Positions 41,814 to 51,397 of a DNA stretch of 64,000 nt are shown in pieces. Numbering within the stretch: position 1 is the stretch's first letter; each line of letters begins with the position of its first letter. The translations under genes and the position numbers were made by a program. The notes beneath the pieces were generated by a model that ran no database searches, was not told where the DNA came from, and saw only the letters and a list, made by a program, of their open reading frames with translations. Source of the stretch: an uncultured Bacteroidales bacterium (lineage in GTDB: Bacteria > Bacteroidota > Bacteroidia > Bacteroidales > Paludibacteraceae); assembly GCA_944321895.1 (NCBI GenBank), contig CALUNA010000006.1:62001-126000 (forward strand), in the 5' to 3' direction.

Positions 41814-42734
41814 ATGAAAATCCTGATAGTTGGTTTGGGCGGTGTCGGCGGTTATTATGGCGGTTTGCTGGCACGCGAATATGAACACGATAATACAATA
41901 GATATTTGTTTTTATGCCCGTGGCGCACATTTGGAAGCCATTCGCCGGAATGGTTTGACGGTTGAAGATACGCACGAGACTTTTGTGGCGCACCCGGCTC
42001 TCGTAACGGACAACGCCGGCGAAATCGGTGTGGCGGATTGCATTATTGTGGCTACCAAAAGTTATGATTTGGCCACTGTAATCGACAGCATCCGTCCGTG
42101 CGTGGGTGCGGAAACCGTTGTCCTGCCGTTGCTGAACGGCGTAATGATTGCGCCCATGATACGCGAACTGCTTCCCGGAACGGAAGTGTGGGAAGGTTGC
42201 ACTTACATTGTCGGGCGGCGCACAAAACCGGGCGTGGTGGTCAATCTGGGCAATGTGCAGGATGTCTATTTCGGCTATTCCGGCCGGACGAATCCCATGT
42301 TGCTCCGTATGGAGCAGATTTTCCGCCAGGCGCATATAGAAGCCACGTTCTCCACGGATATTATGGCCATTATATGGCGTAAATTCTTCTTCATCAGCAC
42401 GACGGCATCGCTGACTTCCTATTTCGATTGCAGTTTCGGTGCCTTGCTCTCCGACGAACATCGCAAACAGACTTTGCTGGGCATGTTGCATGAGTTGTTA
42501 GCCGTGTCTCAGGCGGAAGGCATCCCAACGGATAAGACTTATATTGACAAGACTGTGGCGTGGCTGGAACGTTTGCCGTTCGAATCCACATCATCCATGC
42601 ACACGGATTTCACCAACCACCATACCACCGAGGTGGAAAATCTGACAGGTACGGTTATCCGGCTGGCGTACAGACATAACGTGCCTGTTCCCATATACGA
42701 ACAAGTATATCAGACACTTGTAAACAAACAATAA
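41814..42734 (+). CDS. panE: 2-dehydropantoate 2-reductase (ketopantoate reductase)
   Basis: A 306-residue NADPH-dependent enzyme of pantothenate (coenzyme A precursor) synthesis. The Rossmann motif GLGGVGGYYGG is at 7-17. The central VVATKSYDL region and the catalytic Lys/Asn/Glu environment (IWRKFFFISTTASLT near 185, SMHTDFTNHHTTEVE near 262) are in place. coaBC, a later step of the same pathway, lies 9 kb away. The S9 peptidase gene starts 11 bases after its stop, so the two may be co-transcribed. Confidence 0.88.
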   Translation: MKILIVGLGGVGGYYGGLLAREYEHDNTIDICFYARGAHLEAIRRNGLTVEDTHETFVAHPALVTDNAGEIGVADCIIVATKSYDLATVIDSIRPCVGAETVVLPLLNGVMIAPMIRELLPGTEVWEGCTYIVGRRTKPGVVVNLGNVQDVYFGYSGRTNPMLLRMEQIFRQAHIEATFSTDIMAIIWRKFFFISTTASLTSYFDCSFGALLSDEHRKQTLLGMLHELLAVSQAEGIPTDKTYIDKTVAWLERLPFESTSSMHTDFTNHHTTEVENLTGTVIRLAYRHNVPVPIYEQVYQTLVNKQ

Positions 42735-42745
42735 ACGATAATACA

Positions 42746-44824
42746 ATGAATTATTTTAAAGTTTTAGCAATGGCAGCAGCCACAGTAGCAACAACGGCTT
42801 GCACGCAACAGTCCGGCAAGCCGACCATAGGCAGGCAGGAAATGAAAATCGAGAACCACCGTCTGACGCCGGAAGTTTTGTGGGCGTTTGGCCGTTTGGG
42901 CGGCGCGCAGGTGTCGCCGGATGGCACGCAGGTTTTGTACAGCGTAACCTATCCGAGCATAAAGGAAGACAAAACCAATACGGAGTGGTTTGTCATGAAT
43001 GCGGATGGCAGCAATACGCATCAAATCACATACACCGATTTGTCGGAACATGCGGCCAAATGGTTGGATGGCGGCCGTAAAATTGCTTTTATGTCGGCGG
43101 AAAGCGGTTCCATGCAGTTGTGGGTCATGAATGCGGATGGCAGTGACCGCCGGCAGGTGTCCGATGTGGAAGGCGGCATCAACGATTTCATGTTTTCGCC
43201 GGACGAAAAGCAAGTTTTGTATATTGCCAATGTCAAATACGGCGAACGCACAGCCGATATTTACCCGGATTTGGACAAGGCGCAGGGTTTTGTCGTGGAT
43301 GAACTGATGTACAAGCATTGGGACGAGTGGGTAACTTCCGTTCCGCATCCGTTCCTGGCCGAGTTTGACGGGAAAAGCCTGTGCAAGGCAGTTGATTTGC
43401 TGGAAGGCGAACCCTATGAGTGCCCGATGAAACCGTTCGGCGGAATGGAGCAGCTGGCTTTCTCGCCCGATGGGCAAACGATTGCCTATACCTGCCGGAA
43501 AAAGACTGGCAAGGCTTATGCGGAAAGTACGAACAGCGATATTTATTTGTACGACATAGCTACGCGCACCACCAAAACGAATCTGACGGAAGGCATGATG
43601 GGTTATGACATCAATCCTGTGTTCTCGCCCGACGGGCGTTACATTGCTTGGGAGAGCATGGAACGTGATGGCTACGAATCGGACAAGAACCGTTTGTTCA
43701 TTGCCGATTTGCAGACCGGCGAACGCACCGACCTGACCGCAGCTTTTGACCAGAGTGTGGCTTCCTTGTGTTGGGATGCCGCTTCGGAAAATATTTATTT
43801 TATCAGCGTGCAGCATGGAACAACACAGATATACAAAACCGACAAGGCTGGAAAATCCATAACCAAATTGACGGAAGGACAGCATGATTATGAATGGATT
43901 GGCTTGACAGCCAACGGCTTGATAGGTATGCGCCACAGCATGAGCTGTCCGAATGAGTTGTATGCCATCGACATGGCCGGTGTGCAGACGCAACTCACGT
44001 TTGAGAACAAACATTTGCTTGACCAGATAGAAATGGGCAGGGTGGAGGAACGCTGGATAAAAACCACCGACGGCAAGCAGATGCTGACGTGGATTGTTTA
44101 TCCGCCCGAGTTCGACCCGAACAAGAAATATCCGGCATTGCTCTATTGCCAGGGCGGCCCGCAAAGTCCGGTGAGCCAGTTCTGGAGCTATCGCTGGAAT
44201 TTGCAGATCATGGCGGCCAATGATTATATCGTCGTGGCTCCGAACCGCCGCGGACTGTACGGTTTCGGGCAGGAATGGCTGGAACAGATTAGCGGCGATT
44301 ACGGCGGTCAGAACATGAAGGACTATTTTTCTGCCATCGATGCCATGGCGGCGGAGCCGTTTGTCGATGCCGACCATCTGGGCTGCGTGGGGGCAAGTTA
44401 TGGCGGATTTTCCGTTTATTGGCTGGCAGGACATCACGAAAAACGTTTCAAGGCTTTTATCGCCCATGATGGTATCTTCAACTTGGAGCAGCAATATGTG
44501 GAAACGGAAGAAATGTGGTTCCCGAATTGGGATCTCGGCGGTGCATACTGGGACAAGAATCCGGTTGCACAACGTACCTATGCCAATTCGCCGCACAAGT
44601 TTGTGGACAAATGGGATACGCCTATTTTGTGCATACACGGCGAAAAGGACTACCGCATTTTGGCATCACAAGGCATGTCGGCCTTCAATGCCGCCCAGTT
44701 GCGCGGTGTTCCGTCGGAATTGCTGATATTCCCCGATGAAAACCATTGGGTAACCAAGCCGCAGAATGGCATTTTGTGGCAACGGGTATTTTTCCGCTGG
44801 CTGGATAAGTGGTTGAAAGAATAA
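42746..44824 (+). CDS. S9-family dipeptidyl peptidase, DPP5-like lipoprotein
   Basis: A 692-residue serine peptidase. The N-terminus has a signal and lipobox-like ATTAC (Cys near 19). About 40-400 is a beta-propeller with WD40/PD40-like motifs (FSPDGRYIAW, VMNADGS). About 440-692 is the alpha/beta-hydrolase domain with nucleophile Ser551 (GASYGG), Asp635 (GEKDYR) and His667 (NHW). This suits DPP5, which removes dipeptides from oligopeptides in periplasmic peptide use by Porphyromonas-like asaccharolytic bacteria. Acylaminoacyl peptidase is an alternative. A terminator follows. Confidence 0.88.
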   Translation: MNYFKVLAMAAATVATTACTQQSGKPTIGRQEMKIENHRLTPEVLWAFGRLGGAQVSPDGTQVLYSVTYPSIKEDKTNTEWFVMNADGSNTHQITYTDLSEHAAKWLDGGRKIAFMSAESGSMQLWVMNADGSDRRQVSDVEGGINDFMFSPDEKQVLYIANVKYGERTADIYPDLDKAQGFVVDELMYKHWDEWVTSVPHPFLAEFDGKSLCKAVDLLEGEPYECPMKPFGGMEQLAFSPDGQTIAYTCRKKTGKAYAESTNSDIYLYDIATRTTKTNLTEGMMGYDINPVFSPDGRYIAWESMERDGYESDKNRLFIADLQTGERTDLTAAFDQSVASLCWDAASENIYFISVQHGTTQIYKTDKAGKSITKLTEGQHDYEWIGLTANGLIGMRHSMSCPNELYAIDMAGVQTQLTFENKHLLDQIEMGRVEERWIKTTDGKQMLTWIVYPPEFDPNKKYPALLYCQGGPQSPVSQFWSYRWNLQIMAANDYIVVAPNRRGLYGFGQEWLEQISGDYGGQNMKDYFSAIDAMAAEPFVDADHLGCVGASYGGFSVYWLAGHHEKRFKAFIAHDGIFNLEQQYVETEEMWFPNWDLGGAYWDKNPVAQRTYANSPHKFVDKWDTPILCIHGEKDYRILASQGMSAFNAAQLRGVPSELLIFPDENHWVTKPQNGILWQRVFFRWLDKWLKE

Positions 44825-44847
44825 TTGTTTTTTGAAAACGGTTTGCG

Positions 44848-44886
44848 CACCCCGGAGCTTTTGGCTGCCGGGGTGTCATTTTTTTT
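44848..44886 (+). terminator. Terminator after the S9 peptidase gene
   Basis: CACCCCGG pairs with CCGGGGTG, with inner AGC/GCT pairing, followed by TCAT and a T8 run. Confidence 0.88.
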
Positions 44887-44946
44887 GCTGTTTTATGACG
44901 GCAACATCATGTGTCTGTAAGAGGAGTTTTACAGATGAAACCAAAA

Positions 44947-44979
44947 GAGGCTATGATGAAATCTGTTCATCATAGCCTC
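44947..44979. terminator. Terminator after pepD, possibly bidirectional
   Basis: GAGGCTATGATGA pairs perfectly with TCATCATAGCCTC around a 7-base loop. TTTT follows on the minus strand, and a T-run lies a few bases further on the plus strand. Confidence 0.8.
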
Positions 44980-45015
44980 AGTTCTGTTTTTTGGGGTTGC
45001 GGTGCCGGTTTGTTG

Positions 45016-46473
45016 TTACAACTGCTCAAGTGTGGCGGTCAGCAGTTCCCAGAATTTTCGTACCGTAGCAATATTGATTTTTTCATCGGGCGAGTGCGGA
45101 TGCCGGATGGTCGGCCCAAACGAAACCATGTCCATTTTTGGATAATTCCGGCCAAGTATGCCACATTCCAGTCCGGCATGGATAATCATGACTTTGGGTT
45201 CGTTGCCGAATTTTTGTTTGTATACTTGTTTCATGGTGTTCAGGATGGGTGATTTGAGATTGGGTTTCCAACCAGGATAAGCACCGCTCAATTCCACCTT
45301 GGCACCAGCCAATGTAAATATGCTTGAAATCATGGATACGAGTTCTTCTTTCCTGCTTTCTACGGAGCTGCGTGTGAGGCACGAAACCGTGATTTTTTGT
45401 CCATCGGACTTGACTGCGGCCAAATTGTTCGATGTTTCCACAATATCGGGAATTTCCGGAATAAAGCGGAAAACACCATCAGGGCATGCCGTGACGGCAT
45501 TGATCAAGTCATCCTGGATTTCTTCCGGAATTAGTCCTGTTGGCAGCGGCATGATTTCTTCTGCCGTAAATTGTATATTGTCTTCTACGCCGTCATACTC
45601 TCTCACAAACAGGCTTTCGTAGTCGGCAACCAGATCCATGATATCATCCAAATCATCGGCGGGAATGGTGATGACGGCTGATGCTTCGCGCGGAATGGCA
45701 TTGCGCAGGTTACCGCCTTCCACGCTGGCGAGCCGTGCCTCATATTCGGAAACGGCTTCTTTCAGAAAACGGAACAGCAGTTTGTTGGCGTTGGCGCGTT
45801 GCAGTTTGATGTCAATGCCGGAATGACCGCCTTTCAGGCCTTTCAGCGTGACTTTTACGGCAATGTCACCATCCGGAACGGGAACCTCAAAATAACGGAA
45901 CGAAATGTTGCAGTCTATGCCGCCGGCACAACCGACATACAGCTCGCCTTCGTCTTCGGAGTCCATGTTCAGCAGGGTTTCTCCATGCAGAAATCCGGCT
46001 TTTAATCCGAATGCACCATACATGCCTGTTTCTTCATCTACGGTGAAAAAGGCTTCCAGAGGCGGATGTTTGATGCTTTTGTTGGCCAGAACCGCCATTG
46101 CGGTTGCCACGCCTATGCCGTTGTCTGCTCCAAGGGTCGTGCCATCGGCTGTAACCCAATCACCATCAACATAGGCACGTATGGCATCTGTCTCGAAGTT
46201 GAAGCTGGTATCATCGTTTTTCTGTGGCACCATATCCAGATGACTTTGCAGAATTACGCCTTTGTGGGTCTCGTAGCCAGGATAGGCAGGCTTGCGGATA
46301 AGTACGTTGCCCGTTTCATCCTGCAGGGTTTCGAGCCCAAGCGATTTGCCGTAGTTCATAATGAATTGCCCGATGGCTTCTTTTTTACCCGAAGGGCGGG
46401 GAACTTGTGTCAGTTTCTGGAAGTTTTGCCATACAGCCGTCGGCTGTAGTTGACAAATGTCGTTCTTGTTCAT
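45016..46473 (-). CDS. pepD: Aminoacyl-histidine dipeptidase (PepD, M20C)
   Basis: A 485-residue zinc dipeptidase. Metal-binding motifs are SHLDMVPQ near 80, the TTLGADNGIGVA stretch near 115, the catalytic DEETGMYGAFGLK near 148, and the terminal IHAGLECGILG near 430. Members cleave Xaa-His and many other unblocked dipeptides in the cytoplasm. It converges on the dipeptidyl peptidase gene, so the two together could take oligopeptides down to amino acids. It has its own promoter box at 46520-46527. Confidence 0.94.
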   Translation of the reverse strand: MNKNDICQLQPTAVWQNFQKLTQVPRPSGKKEAIGQFIMNYGKSLGLETLQDETGNVLIRKPAYPGYETHKGVILQSHLDMVPQKNDDTSFNFETDAIRAYVDGDWVTADGTTLGADNGIGVATAMAVLANKSIKHPPLEAFFTVDEETGMYGAFGLKAGFLHGETLLNMDSEDEGELYVGCAGGIDCNISFRYFEVPVPDGDIAVKVTLKGLKGGHSGIDIKLQRANANKLLFRFLKEAVSEYEARLASVEGGNLRNAIPREASAVITIPADDLDDIMDLVADYESLFVREYDGVEDNIQFTAEEIMPLPTGLIPEEIQDDLINAVTACPDGVFRFIPEIPDIVETSNNLAAVKSDGQKITVSCLTRSSVESRKEELVSMISSIFTLAGAKVELSGAYPGWKPNLKSPILNTMKQVYKQKFGNEPKVMIIHAGLECGILGRNYPKMDMVSFGPTIRHPHSPDEKINIATVRKFWELLTATLEQL

Positions 46474-46519
46474 GTCGTTATGTTCAAAAGATTTGTATGA
46501 TTGTTATTCCATGATTCCA

Positions 46520-46527
46520 CAAAGGTA
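46520..46527 (-). promoter_or_regulatory. Bacteroidetes -7 box upstream of pepD
   Basis: TACCTTTG on the minus strand, 47 bases before the pepD ATG. Confidence 0.6.
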
Positions 46528-46639
46528 GGAATTTGTTTTTGAAAAAAATGAAAATCGGGCAATGTTTTGTTTTATTAGGGCTTTGGCATAGGGATATGTT
46601 TTGTTTTTTTCGTAATTTCGCGTCTTTAAAAAAATATTT

Positions 46640-48085
46640 ATGCGAGTTTGTAAGCGATTTTTTCTCTTTGTGTTCATTGCCTGTTCGAACCATGTTTGGG
46701 GTACGGATGGTGCCTTGGACAAATTTCTGTCGTCTCCCATAACCAAAAATGCCACTATAAGTCTGTTAGTCAAGAATATGGAAACGGACAGTGTGGTGGC
46801 GGATTTTCGGAGTAACAGTGCGACACCGCCGGCTTCGATAACGAAGTTGATAACAACGGCAACGGCCATGGAAATGTTGGGCCCCGATTTTCGTTTTGAA
46901 ACTTACCTGGAGATGGATGGAACGTTGGAAAACGGGACATTGCATGGAAATTTGTACATACGCGGTACCGGCGATCCGACCTTGGGTTCTTATAAGGTCG
47001 GAAACCGTAATTTCCTGTCTGTCTGGACGCGTGAGATACGTGATGCGGGAATCAGGCAAATCAAGGGCGGCGTTATTGCGGACATTTCGTTTTTCAATAC
47101 GGATGAGGCCATAAATCCCCAATGGATATGGGAGGATATAGGGAATTATTATGCACCGGGTATTTCAGCCTTGTCCTATATGGACAATTCCATGAACATA
47201 CAGCTTATGTCCGGTGCGGTCGGTTCCGTTGCTACGGTGGTCAAGACATTGCCTACGGTGCCCGATGTGGTGTTTGAAAACCATATCGTGTGCAAGGCCA
47301 TTGACTACGATGGCGCTTATGTGCATGGCCTGCCGTTTTCCAACCGTCGTTACCTGATTGGTTCCGTTCCGGCCAACAAGGGTGTTTTCGGTTTGCGTGG
47401 TGATATTCCGAATCCGGGTCTGCTGTTGGCGCAGCATTTGACGGCACAACTGGAATCGGCTGGCATAAATGTTTCAGAACCTGCCGGTTATCAGAAGGAA
47501 AGGTCGCAGCAGGAACGTAAGGTCATTTATGTGCACAAATCGCCTTTGCTGAGCGAAATCATAGCTGAAACCAATTTCCAGAGCAACAATCATTATGCGG
47601 AACAGTTGTTCCGTTATCTGGGCAGCCGTGTTTCCGTGCCGGCTACGGTCAAGAATTCGGTTGACATTATCAAGCAGTTCTGGAAAGCGCGCATGATAGA
47701 TCTCTCGTCCGCATTTTTGTGCGATGGCTCTGGTCTGGCTCCCCAAAACGCCATTCCGGCCGATGTCTTTGTCAGGTTGCTGGCGTACATGTCGCAAGTG
47801 AGCATTTACAAGGAGGATTTTCTGGCGACGCTGCCTGTGGCTGGTGAGAGCGGTACGCTGTCCGGTTTTCTGAAAGACACATCCTTGCACGGCAAGGTGC
47901 AGGCCAAAAGCGGCACAACCAGCCGGATCAAGAGCTATGCAGGTTATATGTCCATTCCCGGCAAGGGGAATTTTGTGTTTTGTGTAATCGTGAACAATGG
48001 TGCAGGCAAGGCACGGGTTGTCCAGCGCGAAATAGAATGTTTTTTGGTAAATTTGGTTCCGGAACTGCCGGAAAACAACATGTAA
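46640..48085 (+). CDS. dacB: D-alanyl-D-alanine carboxypeptidase/endopeptidase (PBP4, class C)
   Basis: A 481-residue peptidoglycan hydrolase (S13 family). After the signal peptide (about 1-21), the penicillin-binding motifs are Ser66-x-x-Lys69 (ASITKL), SxN in QSNNHYAEQL near 312, and KSG (KSGTTSRIKSYAGYM near 415). The insertion between SxxK and SxN typical of PBP4 is present. It would trim D-Ala or cut crosslinks in the periplasm. A near-consensus TAATTTCG box lies at 46613-46620. birA starts 1 base after its stop. Confidence 0.93.
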   Translation: MRVCKRFFLFVFIACSNHVWGTDGALDKFLSSPITKNATISLLVKNMETDSVVADFRSNSATPPASITKLITTATAMEMLGPDFRFETYLEMDGTLENGTLHGNLYIRGTGDPTLGSYKVGNRNFLSVWTREIRDAGIRQIKGGVIADISFFNTDEAINPQWIWEDIGNYYAPGISALSYMDNSMNIQLMSGAVGSVATVVKTLPTVPDVVFENHIVCKAIDYDGAYVHGLPFSNRRYLIGSVPANKGVFGLRGDIPNPGLLLAQHLTAQLESAGINVSEPAGYQKERSQQERKVIYVHKSPLLSEIIAETNFQSNNHYAEQLFRYLGSRVSVPATVKNSVDIIKQFWKARMIDLSSAFLCDGSGLAPQNAIPADVFVRLLAYMSQVSIYKEDFLATLPVAGESGTLSGFLKDTSLHGKVQAKSGTTSRIKSYAGYMSIPGKGNFVFCVIVNNGAGKARVVQREIECFLVNLVPELPENNM

Positions 48086-48086
48086 C

Positions 48087-48806
48087 ATGCAGTTTGTTAA
48101 GGAATTAGACAGTACGAATACGTTTCTTGCAGATTTGGCACGTAAGGAACAGTTGCCCGATGGTTATACCGTTTATACTTATCGCCAGATGCATGGCCGT
48201 GGCCAGCGGGGCAATCGTTGGGAGAGCGAGCCGGATGCCAATGTATTGTTCAGCATGTTGTGGAATTTGAAACAACTTCCTGCCGGAGAGCAATTTGTCA
48301 TATCGCAGATAGCCTCATTGTGTGTGCGGAACGTGGCGGCCCGTTATGCGGAGGGTGTAACCATCAAGTGGCCGAACGACATTTATTACGGCGACTGCAA
48401 ACTTGCCGGCATGCTGATAGAAACGGTGCTTGAAGGGGCATTTGTCCGTCAGGCAATTGTTGGCATTGGGCTGAATGTAAACCAGACCGTATTTCCCGAC
48501 TATTTGCCCAATCCGGTTTCTTTGGCACAGATAACAGGCCGGCAATATGACAAATATGCGGTCCTGGAAGAAATGACAACGGAACTGGCACGTCTGCGCG
48601 CGCTTGCTTTTGCCTGTCCGGAAGATTTGCGCCGCATGTATTTCCAGCATCTTTATCGCGCCGGCGGTTTTTATCCATACCGTGCCGGTGGTGTCTTGTT
48701 CGATGCGGAAATTGCCGACATACGGACGGACGGGATGCTTCAACTCCGGTTGAAGGACGGACAAATGCGTCAATTTTTCTTCAAGGAAGTGGAGTTCGTG
48801 TTATGA
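48087..48806 (+). CDS. birA: Biotin--[acetyl-CoA-carboxylase] ligase, short form
   Basis: A 239-residue biotin-protein ligase without the N-terminal DNA-binding domain, so an enzyme rather than a repressor. The motif HGRGQRGNRWES near 34 corresponds to the adenylate-binding GRGRRG loop, with KWPNDIY near 91 and GIGLNVNQ near 125. The C-terminal small domain is present. Its stop overlaps a short hairpin (48804-48828) that also covers the recN stop on the other strand. Confidence 0.92.
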   Translation: MQFVKELDSTNTFLADLARKEQLPDGYTVYTYRQMHGRGQRGNRWESEPDANVLFSMLWNLKQLPAGEQFVISQIASLCVRNVAARYAEGVTIKWPNDIYYGDCKLAGMLIETVLEGAFVRQAIVGIGLNVNQTVFPDYLPNPVSLAQITGRQYDKYAVLEEMTTELARLRALAFACPEDLRRMYFQHLYRAGGFYPYRAGGVLFDAEIADIRTDGMLQLRLKDGQMRQFFFKEVEFVL

Positions 48807-48818
48807 CCGGTTGCATTT

Positions 48819-50489
48819 TCAGCGGTCAATGCCGTTTGTGTGCAGCAGGTGGCGTGCGTTTTCAATGGCAGCCTGCGTAATGTCCGAGCCGCTCATCATT
48901 TGTGCGATTTCCCGTATCCGTTCGTCGTAATCCAGTTGTTTGATGTGGGTTTCGGTGCGCTCGTTCCGGTCTGTTTTATACACCTTATAATGGCAGGTAC
49001 CTTTGGCACTGATTTGCGGCAGGTGTGTGATGCTGATTACCTGCATGTTTCCTGCCATTTTTTGCATGATGTTTCCCATGCTGTCGGCTATTTCGCCGGA
49101 TATGCCGGTGTCAATTTCGTCAAAAATGATGGTTGGCAAGGCCTGTGAATGCGTGAGCATGGATTTTATGCACAGCATGACGCGCGAGATTTCTCCGCCG
49201 GATGCGATTTCCGCTACATTGCGGGGTGTCTGGTTTTTGTTGGCGGCAAACAGGAATTGCAGATCATCTTTGCCGTTTTCCGTATAGTCGGGCAGGGGCG
49301 TGATGGCAATCTGTAATTGCGGATGCGGAATGCCGAGTGTGGTCAGTTGTGTTGTTATTAGCTGCTCTATCTCGTTTTTGACGGCTTTTCTGGACTTCGT
49401 CAGTAAATCCGCCTTTTCCTGCAAAGTTTTCAGACAGGCGGCTTGCCTTTTTTCCAGTTCGGCAATTTCTTCATCGAACGAATCCATGCGTTGCATTTTT
49501 TGTGCGAGGTCGTTTTGCAGCGCGATGAGTTCTTCTTCCGTTTGCAGGCGGTGTTTTTGCAGGAGCGAGTTGAGCAGGTCCATGCGCTCCGCGACTATTT
49601 GTTGCCGTTGCGGGTCATATTCCGTGCGTTCTGCAATGTCGCCGATTTCGCCGGCAATGTCTTTCAATTCGATATGTACGCTTTCCAGACGTTCTTCAAG
49701 GCTTTCCTGCCCGGGCAGGAATCTGCTGATTTTCCGCATGGCCGCAATGCAACTTTTCAACCGGTCGTTGATGCCGTTTTCGTCATCTATCCAGGAAAAA
49801 CAGTTGCCGGCTTCCGTCCGGATTTCCTCGGCGTGCGTAAGCCTGCCCATTTCCTGCTCCAGTTCGGCCAGTTCGCCAGCCTGCAATTTCGCATCGGCCA
49901 GTTGCTGGTACTGGAAGTTGATGTAATCGGCATCGGCACGTTGCGCTGCGGCGGTTTCGCGGAGCGTTTCGAGTTGTTTGCAGGTGTGCCTGTATTCCAG
50001 GAAGGCCGTTTTGTATCCGGTGCGCAGTTCCGCATTGCGCGCAACCGTGTCCACTACGTTCAACTGGAATTTGTCCGAATTGAGCAGCAGGTTTTCGTGT
50101 TGCGAATGTATGTCGATGAGCTGCGCCGCCAGTTCTTTCAGTTTGTTCAGTGCAATGGGCGTGTCGTTTACGAAACTGCGCGATTTCCCGCTGGCGGTCA
50201 GTTCACGCCGGATAATGCAGTGTTGCGGGTTGTAATCCAGGTCGTTTTCCGTGAAGAAGTCTTGCAGCGGATAGTCACTGATGTCAAAATCGGCTTCGAT
50301 GACGCATTTCTGCTCGCCTTGCGTGATGGCTTTTGAGTCGGCACGTTGCCCCATGACAAGCCCCAAAGCGCCCAAAATGATGGATTTTCCCGCTCCGGTT
50401 TCGCCGGTGATGACCGAAAAACCGGGCTGGAATTCGATGTGCAGGTCGGAAATCAGCGCGTAATTCGATATGGAAATGGTGCGTAGCAT
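48819..50489 (-). CDS. recN: DNA repair protein RecN
   Basis: A 556-residue SMC-like ATPase that acts at double-strand breaks. Walker A is GETGAGKS at 29-36. A long coiled coil occupies about 160-365, and the C-terminal half carries the ASGGEISRVMLCIKSM signature near 435 and Walker B TIIFDEIDTGISG near 465. Its ATG overlaps the stop of the upstream gene (TAATG), so it is translationally coupled to the DUF4835 gene. The same gene order (coaBC, DUF4835, recN) recurs in Bacteroidales. Confidence 0.95.
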   Translation of the reverse strand: MLRTISISNYALISDLHIEFQPGFSVITGETGAGKSIILGALGLVMGQRADSKAITQGEQKCVIEADFDISDYPLQDFFTENDLDYNPQHCIIRRELTASGKSRSFVNDTPIALNKLKELAAQLIDIHSQHENLLLNSDKFQLNVVDTVARNAELRTGYKTAFLEYRHTCKQLETLRETAAAQRADADYINFQYQQLADAKLQAGELAELEQEMGRLTHAEEIRTEAGNCFSWIDDENGINDRLKSCIAAMRKISRFLPGQESLEERLESVHIELKDIAGEIGDIAERTEYDPQRQQIVAERMDLLNSLLQKHRLQTEEELIALQNDLAQKMQRMDSFDEEIAELEKRQAACLKTLQEKADLLTKSRKAVKNEIEQLITTQLTTLGIPHPQLQIAITPLPDYTENGKDDLQFLFAANKNQTPRNVAEIASGGEISRVMLCIKSMLTHSQALPTIIFDEIDTGISGEIADSMGNIMQKMAGNMQVISITHLPQISAKGTCHYKVYKTDRNERTETHIKQLDYDERIREIAQMMSGSDITQAAIENARHLLHTNGIDR

Positions 50490-51394
50490 TATTGCGTGAT
50501 TTTTTCGTATAGGTTGGCGCGTGTCGGGTCAATGGACACCAGCAAATCATAAACTTCCGTTTTTTCCTGTTCCGTTCCTTTGGAGAACAGGTTGACTATT
50601 TCGTCGGCTTTCGCATCCAGAAATGTGGTGATGGCGATGGCCGACAAGCGGGCGTTGTAACATTCTTTCAGCACGGGCATGCCTTCCGCGATTTTTGCAC
50701 GGCCGTTGGCTACATTGGCACACATTTCGTCCAGACCGAGCCGATGATAATCGTACAGGTACGAACGGTATTTTTTGAACGCATCGTCCATCAGGTTGTT
50801 AATGAGCGCATAACGGTTCTTGTGGCTGTTGAATGCTTTCCAGCCGTCAGCCTCGCAACCGGTCAGGCTCGCGCTTTGCGCCGCGTTCACGATGTTTTCG
50901 CAAATCTGGAAATAAGGTGTTCCGCCGTAACGCGAAAATGAATCCATGTCATAACCGATAATCAGGTAGCCGTAATAGGTCAGCATGGCCGTCAGGTTGG
51001 TCGTGAACACGTTTTCCTGATATTCCAGTTGGTCGAACTCCGCGTAAGTGAAGCAGAAACTTTCGTCCTTGAAGTTGAACAGCGGCGTGTCGTACGAAGA
51101 GTTGTACACCGGCCGGCGTGCCTGGATTTGCAACTCGGCCGTATAAAAATTATCTTCTACTTGCGTTACGACAATGGTCATGCTGCAATCGATGCGTTCT
51201 ATGGCCGAAAAAGTCATGTTGGTCCACTTCCGGTTGTTCATGTATTCGTTGATGGTTTGTTGCAAGGTATTGAAAACCTGTTTGTTCGTACCTTGTATTT
51301 GGTCGGAGTTGATTTGTACGTTACAGTTCAGTTCTTGCGCGCCGAGTTGGCAAACCAGCAACATGCAACATATCGTCAGGAATATTTTTCTCAT
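50489..51394 (-). CDS. DUF4835/PorD-family protein
   Basis: A 301-residue exported protein (signal peptide ending QLGAQ) with the family opening ELNCNVQINSDQIQGTNKQV split across 21-40 and the core TYYGYLIIGYDMDSFSRYGGT split across 138-158. DUF4835 proteins are widespread in Bacteroidetes and have been named PorD because of association with type IX secretion. That link rests on family annotation, not on anything visible here. Presence of a T9SS cargo at 13.1-15.1 kb fits. It starts 3 bases after the coaBC stop. Confidence 0.83.
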   Translation of the reverse strand: MRKIFLTICCMLLVCQLGAQELNCNVQINSDQIQGTNKQVFNTLQQTINEYMNNRKWTNMTFSAIERIDCSMTIVVTQVEDNFYTAELQIQARRPVYNSSYDTPLFNFKDESFCFTYAEFDQLEYQENVFTTNLTAMLTYYGYLIIGYDMDSFSRYGGTPYFQICENIVNAAQSASLTGCEADGWKAFNSHKNRYALINNLMDDAFKKYRSYLYDYHRLGLDEMCANVANGRAKIAEGMPVLKECYNARLSAIAITTFLDAKADEIVNLFSKGTEQEKTEVYDLLVSIDPTRANLYEKITQ

Positions 51395-51397
51395 TGT

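Noticed and set aside
42764-44638. A 624-codon open frame on the minus strand
   Set aside because: It is antisense to the whole S9 peptidase gene, which has catalytic residues and a signal peptide; the antisense protein shows no motif and no promoter of its own.
49443-50336. A 297-codon plus-strand frame
   Set aside because: Antisense to recN; codon-bias shadow without motifs.
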